A DNA stretch of 64,000 bases from Allobosea sp. GTDB lineage: Bacteria > Pseudomonadota > Alphaproteobacteria > Rhizobiales > Beijerinckiaceae. The stretch is from assembly GCF_017308075.1 (NCBI RefSeq), contig NZ_JAFKFX010000029.1:62001-126000 (forward strand). The letters run 5' to 3'. The translations under genes were made by a program, and so were the position numbers. Numbering within the stretch: the first letter of the stretch is position 1; each line of letters starts with the position of its first letter. Of the stretch, positions 45,165 through 52,716 are shown one piece after another. The notes under the pieces were generated by a model. That model had not been told where the DNA came from and did no database searches. It saw only the letters and a list, made by a program, of their open reading frames with translations.

Positions 45165-45698
45165 CTAGGCCGCGCTCTCGCGACGGGCGGCCTTGGCGAA
45201 GCGCTTGGTGACGCGCTCGCGCTTCAGGCGTGACAGATGGTCGATGAAGAGAATGCCGTTGAGGTGGTCGATCTCATGCTGGAGACAGGTGGCGAGGATG
45301 CCGTCGGCCTCGATCTCCTGCGTCGCGCCGTCGAGATTCATGTAGCGCACCTTGACGCGGGCCGGCCGCTCGACCTCCTCGTAATATTCGGGGATCGACA
45401 GGCAACCCTCCTCGTAGACGTTCATCTCTTCCGAGTTCCAGATGACCTCGGGATTGATGAAGACCATCGGCGCCTTCGGCGTCTCCTCGTCCTCCTCGCT
45501 CTTCTTCGAGACGTCGATGGTGACGAGGCGGACCGGCTCGCCGATCTGGATGGCGGCAAGGCCGATGCCGGGCGCGTCATACATCGTCTCGAGCATGTCG
45601 TCGGCGAGCTTGCGGATATCGGGCGTGACCGAAGCGACGGGCGCCGAGACCAGCCTGAGCTGGCTGTCGGGCAGGATGACGAGGGGGCGAATGGCCAT
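45165..45698 (-). CDS. def: Peptide deformylase
   Basis: A 177-aa metalloenzyme removing the formyl group from nascent proteins. The three canonical motifs [18 protein letters not shown] and HEIDHLNG are intact. The start is the ATG at 45698; a long open frame continuing upstream is antisense to rmuC and not coding. It is the first gene of def-fmt-truA and divergent from rmuC. Confidence 0.96.
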   Translation of the reverse strand: MAIRPLVILPDSQLRLVSAPVASVTPDIRKLADDMLETMYDAPGIGLAAIQIGEPVRLVTIDVSKKSEEDEETPKAPMVFINPEVIWNSEEMNVYEEGCLSIPEYYEEVERPARVKVRYMNLDGATQEIEADGILATCLQHEIDHLNGILFIDHLSRLKRERVTKRFAKAARRESAA

Positions 45699-45803
45699 GG
45701 GGCGCTCTGGAGCAGGAATAATGAAGGTTCTGGCGACATAAGCACTTGTGCGGGAGCGGTCAAACTGTTCCGCTTTTGTTCGAGTTGATATAGGATCGCC
45801 GGC

Positions 45804-46988
45804 ATGAACCAGACCGCCTTCCTCCTGCTCGAACGCCCCGTCAGCTGGGGCGAGGCCGCCTTCGGCTTCGCCGGGCTCGTCCTGCTGCTCCTGTCGCTGG
45901 CGCTGCTCTCGTCCTGGCGCAGCGGGAGGCGGCACGCAGCGGAGGCGGGCGCAGCCGCCGAACGCGCCCGCGAGATGGACGACAAGGTCGCCGAGATGAA
46001 CCGGATGCAGGCCGAATTGACCGGCCGCATGCAGACCATGGCCGAGATCCTCTCGACCCGGCAGGGCGACCTCGCCCGACTCGTCGCCGACCGGATCGAC
46101 GGACTGCGCCAGCAGGTCGGCAGCGGGCTCGAACAGAATGTCCGCCAGACCACCGAGCATCTCGGCAAGCTGCAGGAGCGGCTCGCCGTGATCGACAGCG
46201 CCCAGAAGAACCTGACCGAGCTGACCGGCGAGGTGGTGACGCTGAAGGAGGTGCTCGCGAACAAGCAGGCGCGCGGCGCCTATGGCCAGGGCCGGATGGA
46301 AGCAATCATCCGCGACGGGCTGCCGGCCGCGTTCTTCTCGTTCCAGCCGACGCTGTCCAACGGCCGGCGGCCAGACTGCCTGGTGACCCTGCCGGGAGAC
46401 GGGCGCGGCCTCGTCATCGACGCCAAGTTCCCGCTGGAAAGCTTCACGCAACTGCGCGCGGCGCGCGGCGAGCAGGAGAAGAAGGCCGCGGCGGCGCGGG
46501 TACGCGGCGATGTCGGCCAGCACATCAAGGACATTGCCGAGCGCTATTTCCTGCCCGGCGAGACGCAGGACATGGCGCTGCTCTTCGTGCCCTCGGAGGC
46601 GCTCCATGCCGATCTGCACGAGCATTTCGACGATCTGATCCAGAAGGCGCACCGGGCCAGGGTGATGATCGTCTCGCCCTCGCTGCTGGCGCTGGCGATC
46701 CAGCTGATGCAGTCGCTCATCCGCGACGCCCGCATGCGCGAAGAAGCGCAGGTGATCCAGTCCGAGGTCGGCAAACTGCTCGACGATGTCCGTCGCCTCG
46801 GCGAGCGGGTCGACAAGCTCGATACGCATTTCCGCCAGGCGCAGGAGGATGTCGGCCTGATCAAGACCTCGGCCGGCAAGGTCACCGGCCGGGCCGAGAA
46901 AATCGGCGCGCTGGAGTTCGACGACGGCCCTGGCAGTCAGCCGAGCCTGCCCTTCGCGCGGGAAACCCTGCTCAAAGCGGCAGAATAA
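45804..46988 (+). CDS. rmuC: DNA recombination protein RmuC
   Basis: A 394-aa protein with an N-terminal hydrophobic anchor (about 13-33), a coiled coil (about 40-150, [20 protein letters not shown] and onward) and the RmuC nuclease-like domain with [26 protein letters not shown], a PD-(D/E)XK-like core. RmuC limits inversions at short repeats in E. coli. It is a single gene divergent from def. Confidence 0.92.
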   Translation: MNQTAFLLLERPVSWGEAAFGFAGLVLLLLSLALLSSWRSGRRHAAEAGAAAERAREMDDKVAEMNRMQAELTGRMQTMAEILSTRQGDLARLVADRIDGLRQQVGSGLEQNVRQTTEHLGKLQERLAVIDSAQKNLTELTGEVVTLKEVLANKQARGAYGQGRMEAIIRDGLPAAFFSFQPTLSNGRRPDCLVTLPGDGRGLVIDAKFPLESFTQLRAARGEQEKKAAAARVRGDVGQHIKDIAERYFLPGETQDMALLFVPSEALHADLHEHFDDLIQKAHRARVMIVSPSLLALAIQLMQSLIRDARMREEAQVIQSEVGKLLDDVRRLGERVDKLDTHFRQAQEDVGLIKTSAGKVTGRAEKIGALEFDDGPGSQPSLPFARETLLKAAE

Positions 46989-47066
46989 ACCCGCACCGCC
47001 ATCTGAAGATCACATTCCCGCGTAGTCCTGCGCAGCCCGCCCCCGCTGCTCAGGAGATCGCCCGGC

Positions 47067-48308
47067 GTGCTCGTCCAGATCGGAACCCTCATTGCCGCAA
47101 CCAGCGTCGTCCAACTCGCCAATGGCTTCTTCAACACCTTCCTGTCGCTGCGGCTGACGACTGAGAGTTTCGGCCCGACACTCACCGGCATCGTGCTCAG
47201 CGCCTATTTCATCGGCTTCTCGGCCGGCGCCGTCGGCAGCGGCCGCATCATCCAGCGCATCGGACATATCCGCGCCTATGCCGCCTTCGCCGGCATGGTC
47301 GTCGTCGGCACGGCCGGAATGGCGATCTTCGTCTCGCCACTCGGCTGGATCCTGTGCCGGATGGCGATCGGCATCGGCTGCGTCGGCCTGTTCATCACCA
47401 CGGAGAGCTGGCTCAACGCCAAGGCTCCGCCGGACCAGCGCGGCCGGATCTTCTCGATCTACATGGTCGGCACCTTCCTGGCGCTGGCGGCCGGGCAATT
47501 GCTGATCGGCTCGTTGCCGATCGCCTCTATGACGCCGTTCTTCATCATCATCGCGCTGTTCGCGCTGGCGCTGATGATGGTCAGCGCGACGCGCGCGGAG
47601 GCACCTGCGCTCCCGGCGGAGGCTTCACTGCCCTATGGCGAGCTGACCCGGCAGGCGCCGGTCTCGGTGCTCGGCTGCGTCGTATCGGGGATCGTCACCA
47701 GCGCCTTCTACGCATTGGTGCCCGCCTGGATGGCACGCAACGAAATTCCCCAGGAGACAATCGCGCTGTTCATGCTGGTCGCGGTGCTCGGCGGCTTCGC
47801 CTTCCAGGTCCCGGTCGGCAAGGTTTCGGACCGCGGCGACCGGCGGGTCGTACTCGCCGGGCTCGCGATCGGCTTTTCGGCCGCGGCCCTCCTGATCCAG
47901 CTCGTGCCGCCGAGGCTCGCCTTCGTGCTGCCGGTCGCGGCCCTGCTCGGCGGCTTCATGTCGACGCTCTATCCGGTCAGCGTCGCCCATGCGCTCGACC
48001 GCATGCCCCAGGACCGGGTCGTGGCGGTGAGCGGCCGGCTGATCCTGGTCAGCGGCATCGGCTCGGCACTGGGGCCGATCCTCGGCGCCCAGGTGATGGG
48101 CCAGCTCGACATCAACGGACTGCTCTATTTCATGGCTGCAGCGACGGTCGCGCTCGCCGCGGTCGCCGGCCTGCGCATCAGGCACCGCGCGCCGCCGGAG
48201 CAGATGGCGGAGCGGCCCTTCGCCATCATCGACCCGCTGGCGGCGCCGATCTCGCAGGAGCCGGAAGCGACGGACGCGGACGGAACGCCGCGTCCGCTGC
48301 CCGCCTGA
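47067..48308 (+). CDS. MFS transporter (YcaD-like)
   Basis: A 413-aa major facilitator with twelve hydrophobic segments. LSAYFIGFSAGAVGSGRIIQRIGHIRAY matches the loop 2-3 motif, and CVGLFITTESWLNAKAPPDQRGRIFSIYM matches the YcaD/YfkF-like branch. The C-terminal ~30 residues are polar. It starts with GTG after CAGGAGATCG. Substrate unknown. Confidence 0.86.
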   Translation: MLVQIGTLIAATSVVQLANGFFNTFLSLRLTTESFGPTLTGIVLSAYFIGFSAGAVGSGRIIQRIGHIRAYAAFAGMVVVGTAGMAIFVSPLGWILCRMAIGIGCVGLFITTESWLNAKAPPDQRGRIFSIYMVGTFLALAAGQLLIGSLPIASMTPFFIIIALFALALMMVSATRAEAPALPAEASLPYGELTRQAPVSVLGCVVSGIVTSAFYALVPAWMARNEIPQETIALFMLVAVLGGFAFQVPVGKVSDRGDRRVVLAGLAIGFSAAALLIQLVPPRLAFVLPVAALLGGFMSTLYPVSVAHALDRMPQDRVVAVSGRLILVSGIGSALGPILGAQVMGQLDINGLLYFMAAATVALAAVAGLRIRHRAPPEQMAERPFAIIDPLAAPISQEPEATDADGTPRPLPA

Positions 48309-48317
48309 GCCGGCGGC

Positions 48318-48827
48318 TCAGGCCGTCTGCAATGTCGCCGACAGCTCCGGCTTGACGTTCAGCGTCTGGAAGACGACGCAATAACGCTCGGTCAGCTTGA
48401 GCAGGCTGTCGAGCTTCTCCTGCGGGGCGTCGGTCTCGACGTCGAAGAACAGGCGGATCGCCTTGAATCCCACGGCGGCGTCCCTGGCGACGCCGAGGGT
48501 GCCGCGGAAGTCGAGATCGCCCTCGGCACGGACGACACCCTTCTTCAGCTCGATCTCGAGCGCGGTCGCGACCGCCTTCAGCGTGACGCCGGCACAGGCG
48601 ACCAGCGCCTCCAGCAGCATGTCGCCGGAGCAGAGCTCGGCGCCCGTGCCGCCGGTCGCCGGGTGCAGGCCGGCGAGCGCGATGGCGCGGCCGGTCTCGA
48701 CCTTGCAGGCGATGTGCTGGTCGTCGAGCTCGCCCTTGGCCTTGAGGGTGATCACGGCCGCGTCGGGGGCTTCGCGATACTTGTCCTTGAGCGGGGCCTG
48801 GAGGGCGCGAAGCGCGGTGACGTCCAT
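48318..48827 (-). CDS. OsmC family protein
   Basis: A 169-aa OsmC/Ohr-fold protein. The conserved cysteines lie in GAELCSGDMLLEALVACAGVTL, and the C-terminal KLTERYCVVFQTL segment carries a further one. The usual role is reduction of organic hydroperoxides, though this YhfA-like branch is less well characterised. It is convergent with the MFS gene, 9 bp away. Confidence 0.86.
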   Translation of the reverse strand: MDVTALRALQAPLKDKYREAPDAAVITLKAKGELDDQHIACKVETGRAIALAGLHPATGGTGAELCSGDMLLEALVACAGVTLKAVATALEIELKKGVVRAEGDLDFRGTLGVARDAAVGFKAIRLFFDVETDAPQEKLDSLLKLTERYCVVFQTLNVKPELSATLQTA

Positions 48828-48922
48828 GATGACTTGTCCTCGTTCGAAACGGATGCCGGCAGGATTTACCGCATCGGGCAGGAAAGTGGATGCGGTTTTC
48901 GGCAGGGTCTCTGGCTGCCGCG

Positions 48923-49648
48923 TCAGGCGGCGACTTCCGCCTGCTCCGGCAGCGCGGCACCGCGTTCCTTTTCGAGCGAGTGGCGCAGTTCGCGCCGCAG
49001 GGCGACGAAGCCGACAGAACGGGGATCGCGCGGATACGGCAGGAGATTGTCGAGCCGGAAGGCGAGCGGACCAGGCGCCTGCGGCAGGACCAGAATCCGA
49101 TCGGCGAGACGGACGGCCTCCTCGACGGAGCCCGTGGCGATCGCTACCGCCGGGCGGCCCTGCCGACAGAGATCCGCGAGAGGCTCGGCGAGACGCTCCT
49201 GCGCCTCGTCGTCCAGCGCGGCGAAGGGCGCATCGACCAGCAGCAGCTTCGGACGCAGCAGCGACAGCCGGGCGATCGCCAGCCCCTGCAATTCGACCGG
49301 CGAGAGTGCGCCCGGACGACGATCCGCCAACCCGCCGAGGCCGGCCCTGACTAGGGCATTGGCGATCAGCCCCTCGCGGGCGAAGGGCGTCGTGCCAGCG
49401 AGGCCGAATGCAAGGTTCTCGGCAAGGTTCAGCCAGGGAAAGAAGCCGGGCCGGGCAGCGAGCAGCCCCAGTTCGGCTGTCGGCACCGGATCGGCTTCGG
49501 CATCGAGGCCGGCCAGAGCGCGCAGCAGAGCGCTACGACCTTCAGCCTGCCCGCCGAGCAAGGCGACGACCTGCCCCGGCGCCGGGCGCAGCGCAGCCGC
49601 GTCGAAACCGGCGGCGAAGAGCTTTGACTCATTGGATTTGGCGGACAT
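48923..49648 (-). CDS. Degenerate ABC-type ATPase (pseudo-ATPase) paired with the sulfonate transporter
   Basis: A 241-aa protein that follows the whole ABC ATPase layout but lacks its catalytic residues. The Walker A region is GGQAEGRSA (32-40) with Arg38 instead of Lys, the Q-loop Gln is replaced (GLLAARPGFFPWL), the signature is LSPVELQ instead of LSGGQ, Walker B is LLLVDAP with Ala140 instead of the catalytic Glu, and the H-loop is ATGSVEEA with no His. The intact ATPase immediately upstream has all of these residues. The frame is uninterrupted with a GGAAGGAAA ribosome binding site, so it looks maintained rather than decaying. It has its own promoter and SAM-II-like leader. A structural, regulatory or partner role is inferred. 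Confidence 0.8.
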   Translation of the reverse strand: MSAKSNESKLFAAGFDAAALRPAPGQVVALLGGQAEGRSALLRALAGLDAEADPVPTAELGLLAARPGFFPWLNLAENLAFGLAGTTPFAREGLIANALVRAGLGGLADRRPGALSPVELQGLAIARLSLLRPKLLLVDAPFAALDDEAQERLAEPLADLCRQGRPAVAIATGSVEEAVRLADRILVLPQAPGPLAFRLDNLLPYPRDPRSVGFVALRRELRHSLEKERGAALPEQAEVAA

Positions 49649-49715
49649 GGCGCGTTTCCTTCCCAAGCAAGGCGGAGGGAAAGCGCACGACGGCCACGGC
49701 CGTCATCTCGTCTCC

Positions 49716-49770
49716 CACGCTTTAGCGGCATTTATTTCGCGCCCGCAAGCTGAGGCTCAAATCGGCGCGT
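49716..49770 (-). ncRNA. SAM-II-like riboswitch upstream of the pseudo-ATPase gene
   Basis: Read on minus, CGCGCC (stem) is followed by GATTTGAGCC, GCTTGC, GGGCGCG closing the stem, then an AAATAAA linker and GCTAAAGCG. The order GAUUU-UUGC-stem-AAA-GCUAAA is the consensus of SAM-II (RF00521), the short pseudoknot riboswitch of alphaproteobacteria. It is nearly the same as the element at 52503-52558. About 68 nt separate it from the ATG at 49648, with a GACGGCC/GGCCGTC hairpin in between. Confidence 0.82.
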
Positions 49771-49776
49771 ATCCTT

Positions 49777-49805
49777 TATTACGGCCTCATTGTCCGCTTT
49801 GTCAA
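49777..49805 (-). promoter_or_regulatory. Promoter of the pseudo-ATPase gene
   Basis: On minus, TTGACA (49800-49805) and GTAATA (49777-49782) are separated by exactly 17 bases, close to a sigma-70-type promoter. It lies just upstream of the SAM-II element and just after the stop of the intact ATPase gene, so the pseudo-ATPase can be transcribed on its own. Confidence 0.7.
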
Positions 49806-49821
49806 ACACGCAAGCCTGACG

Positions 49822-50604
49822 TCACCACCACAGCCCGGCATTGGCCGCCGTCTTCTGCTGCCGGGGCTGGTCGTCGCGCAGCGAACGGTCGAGCGTGCGC
49901 AGCACCTCGCGCTTGGCGGCCTCGAAGGCGGGCGAGAGGTGGTCACGCGGCCGGGCCTGCGGGTTCTCGAGCTCGTCGAAGACGCGGCCCGGCCTCGGCT
50001 GCATCACCATGATCCGGTCGGCCAGCGTCACCGCCTCCTCGACATCATGGGTGACCATCACCACGGTCGGCCGGCTCTCCTGCCAGAGCGCCAGCAGATG
50101 CTCGTGCAGGCTGGCACGGGTTGTGGCGTCGAGCGCCGAGAAGGGCTCGTCCATCAGCAGGAGCTTGGGACGGGTTATCAGGGCGCGCGCAATGGCGACG
50201 CGCTGCTGCTGGCCGCCGGAGAGCTCGCGCGGCCAGCGCTTGTCATACCCGCCGAGACCGACGCGCTCGAGCGCATGGCCGACGCGGTGCCGGCGCTCGG
50301 CGGATGCGAGCTCCGACAGGCCGAAGCCGACATTGTCGGCGACGCTGAGCCAGGGGAAGAGCCGCGGCTCCTGGAAGATCACGCCGACATCGGCGCGCGG
50401 CTCGGAGATCGCCTTGCCGTCCAGCACGATCCGGCCCTCGCTCGGCCGGTCGAGCCCGGCGACGAGGCGCAGCAAGGTGGTCTTGCCGCAACCGGAGCCA
50501 CCGACGAGGGCGAGGATCTCGCCCGCCGCCACCTCGGCGGTGATGCCTGCGAGCGCCCTGGTGCCGTCGGCATAGGTCTTGGAGAGGTTGTCGAAGGTCA
50601 GCAT
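49822..50604 (-). CDS. ssuB: Sulfonate/taurine-type ABC transporter ATP-binding protein
   Basis: A 260-aa intact ABC ATPase: Walker [10 protein letters not shown] (35-43), Q-loop Gln78, LSGGQQQR signature (128-135), Walker B LLLMDEP with Glu153 and H-loop His186. The [18 protein letters not shown] and [15 protein letters not shown] blocks are typical of the SsuB/TauB/NrtD family. The ATG at 50604 fits the family start. It is the third gene after the binding protein and permease. Control by SAM at the head of the operon favours a sulfur substrate over nitrate. Confidence 0.88.
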   Translation of the reverse strand: MLTFDNLSKTYADGTRALAGITAEVAAGEILALVGGSGCGKTTLLRLVAGLDRPSEGRIVLDGKAISEPRADVGVIFQEPRLFPWLSVADNVGFGLSELASAERRHRVGHALERVGLGGYDKRWPRELSGGQQQRVAIARALITRPKLLLMDEPFSALDATTRASLHEHLLALWQESRPTVVMVTHDVEEAVTLADRIMVMQPRPGRVFDELENPQARPRDHLSPAFEAAKREVLRTLDRSLRDDQPRQQKTAANAGLWW

Positions 50605-50614
50605 CGCCACGGCC

Positions 50615-51445
50615 TCAGAGCTTGTCGCGGGCCGTGTCCTGCCAGCGCAGGAAGGGGCGTGCGAGCGCGACGAGCACGCCGTCGGCGAGCTTGCCGAGCA
50701 CGGCGAAGGAAATGATGGCAGCGATGATGGTGGCGGGCCGGCCGAGTTGCTGGCCATCGACCAGGAGATAGCCGAGGCCTTCGCTCGCGCCCATGATCTC
50801 GGCGGCGACGACGAACATGAAGCCGAGGCCGAGGCCACCGCGCAAAGCCGTGAACCAGTCCGGCAGGATCGCCGGCAACAGCACGCGCCGGACCATGGCG
50901 AGCCTGCCGAGGCGGAAGACGCGACCGACCTCGACGATCTTGCGGTCGATCGAGAGGATGGCGGCGGCGACGCCGAGATAGATCGGGAAGAAGACGCCGA
51001 CCGCGATCAGCGCCACTTTCGAGGCCTCGAAAATGCCGAACCAGAGGATGAAGAGCGGCACCCAGGCGATCGAGGGAATGGCGCGCAGCGCCTGCAAGGT
51101 CGGATCGAGCAGTCCGCGCGCTACGGGCAGCGCCCCGGTCAGCGCGCCGAGCACCGTGCCGGCGAGGGCGCCGAGGCCGAAGCCGGCAAGGACGCGCCAG
51201 AGCGTCGCAGCGGCATGGGTGGCGAGCTCGCCGCTGGCGGCCAGCTCCCAGAGCGTCGCGCCGACCACGCTCGGCGGCGGCATCAGCCGGCCATTGGCGA
51301 GGCCCGCCCTGACCAGCGCCTCCCAGATCACGGCGAGCACGACCGGCAGCACCAGCCCGGCGAGCCGCAATTGCGCCCGGCCCGCCCGCTTCGCCGGGAC
51401 GGCCTCGGGCGCCGCTGCCGCCGTTCCGATCTCGATCGCGCTCAT
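50615..51445 (-). CDS. ssuC: Sulfonate/taurine-type ABC transporter permease
   Basis: A 276-aa inner-membrane permease with about six hydrophobic segments. LRAIPSIAWVPLFILWFGIFEASKVALI is the SsuC/TauC hallmark, and the coupling helix region is VGRVFRLGRLAMVRRVLLP. It lies 10 nt upstream of the ATPase start and 19 nt after the binding-protein stop. Confidence 0.88.
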   Translation of the reverse strand: MSAIEIGTAAAAPEAVPAKRAGRAQLRLAGLVLPVVLAVIWEALVRAGLANGRLMPPPSVVGATLWELAASGELATHAAATLWRVLAGFGLGALAGTVLGALTGALPVARGLLDPTLQALRAIPSIAWVPLFILWFGIFEASKVALIAVGVFFPIYLGVAAAILSIDRKIVEVGRVFRLGRLAMVRRVLLPAILPDWFTALRGGLGLGFMFVVAAEIMGASEGLGYLLVDGQQLGRPATIIAAIISFAVLGKLADGVLVALARPFLRWQDTARDKL

Positions 51446-51464
51446 CGTCGCAGGATCACGCCAC

Positions 51465-52439
51465 TCAGTTGGTGGCGGCGAAGCGCCGGTCGAGCAGCGC
51501 GTCGACCGCCGCCTTCACATCCGTGCTCGCGGGCAGCACCCCGGCCTGCTGCAAAGCGAGGCCGGCGGCAAGGGTGGTTTCGGCCTGGGCCGGCCCGATA
51601 TTGCTGTGGGTCAGCTCGGTGCGGGTGAGCTGGCGCTCGATCACCGCATCGGAGAGCTTGGTCGCCTCGACCAGCGCCTTCCTGACCTCGGCCGGGTTGG
51701 CGAGGGCAATGGCGCGCGCCTCCTCATAGGCTTTCAGCACCTTGCGGACGAGTTCCGGGTTCTTTTCGGCGAACTCCTCGCGGACATTGAGCACGCCCCA
51801 AGTGTTGTCGGCCGCCTTGCGGTGGAAGAGCCTGGCGCCGCTCTCGACCTCGGCAGCCGCCATAAGTGGGTCGAGCCCCGCCCAGGCCTCGACATCGCCG
51901 CGCTCCAGCGCGAGGCGGCCATCGGCATGCTGGAGCAGGACGAGCTTGACGTCCTTCTCAGTCAGGCCGGCATCGGCGAGCGAGCGAACGAGGAAGATGT
52001 GCGGATCGGTACCGCGAGTGACGGCGACGCGCTTGCCCTTGAGATCGGAAACCTTGGTGATCTCGCTCTTGGCGCCGGTGACCAGCGCCGTCCATTCCGG
52101 CCGCGAATAGACATAGATCGACTTGATCGGATTGCCGTTGATCTTGCCGATCAGCGCGGCGGCGCCGGCGGTCGAGCCGAAATCGAGCGAGCCGGCATTG
52201 AGGAATTCGAGCGCCTTGTTGGAGCCGGCCGAGAAGACCCAGCGGACCTTGATGCCATCGGCCTCGAGCGCCTTCTCGAGGATGCCGCGCTCCTTCAGGA
52301 CGAGGCCGACCGGATTGTAGGTCGCATAGTCGACGCGGATTTCCTTCGGCGCCTGGGCCAAAGCGGCGCCGGCTGCGATGGTGACAGCGGCAAGGCCGGC
52401 AAGCACGGCGCGGCGGTTCGGAAGCAAGGTCCGGATCAT
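51465..52439 (-). CDS. ssuA: Sulfonate/taurine-type ABC transporter substrate-binding protein
   Basis: A 324-aa exported protein. The N-terminus has a twin-arginine-like NRRAVLAGLAA signal peptide ending near AQA (residue 29). IRVDYATYNPVGLVLKERGILEKAL and GSLDFGSTAGAAALIGKINGNPIK match the SsuA/NMT1-like family. A GAAAGGGAAA ribosome binding site precedes the ATG. First gene of the SAM-II-controlled operon; aliphatic sulfonates are the likely substrate. Confidence 0.86.
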   Translation of the reverse strand: MIRTLLPNRRAVLAGLAAVTIAAGAALAQAPKEIRVDYATYNPVGLVLKERGILEKALEADGIKVRWVFSAGSNKALEFLNAGSLDFGSTAGAAALIGKINGNPIKSIYVYSRPEWTALVTGAKSEITKVSDLKGKRVAVTRGTDPHIFLVRSLADAGLTEKDVKLVLLQHADGRLALERGDVEAWAGLDPLMAAAEVESGARLFHRKAADNTWGVLNVREEFAEKNPELVRKVLKAYEEARAIALANPAEVRKALVEATKLSDAVIERQLTRTELTHSNIGPAQAETTLAAGLALQQAGVLPASTDVKAAVDALLDRRFAATN

Positions 52440-52502
52440 GGCGTTTCCCTTTCGTCACATGGCTGCGAAGGGATCGGAGGCCTTGCCGGGCCTCCCGCGC
52501 CC

Positions 52503-52558
52503 CACGCTTTAGCTGCACTTGTTTCGCGCCCGCAAGCTGGTGGCTCAAATCGGCGCGT
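52503..52558 (-). ncRNA. SAM-II-like riboswitch upstream of the sulfonate operon
   Basis: On minus: CGCGCC, then GATTTGAGCC, CAGCTTGC, GGGCGCG, AAACAAG and GCTAAAGCG, the SAM-II order. The only differences from 49716-49770 are in loop or spacer positions, a strong sign of selection on the fold. About 64 nt separate it from the ATG at 52439; a GGAGGCC..GGCCTCC hairpin lies in that interval and could be the expression platform. High SAM should lower expression of sulfur uptake. Confidence 0.85.
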
Positions 52559-52564
52559 ATCCGG

Positions 52565-52593
52565 TTTTTAGGCTCACATGTTCTTTTTGTCAA
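52565..52593 (-). promoter_or_regulatory. Promoter of the sulfonate operon
   Basis: On minus, TTGACA (52588-52593) and TAAAAA (52565-52570) are spaced by 17 bases, the same layout as the promoter at 49777-49805. It lies directly upstream of the SAM-II element and in the divergent gap to glnD. Confidence 0.65.
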
Positions 52594-52716
52594 ACAACAC
52601 TTTCAAAAATCGGCTTACCCATTATTCACATACAATATGCGTTCAATAACGATTTCCGCCATGGCGCGCCGACGTGTTAGGGATCGCACCTGATCCTCCG
52701 CCGCGAAAGCGCCACC

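Noticed and set aside
45699-46829. Upstream extension of def
   Set aside because: The extension is antisense to rmuC; peptide deformylase begins at 45698 with its normal N-terminus.
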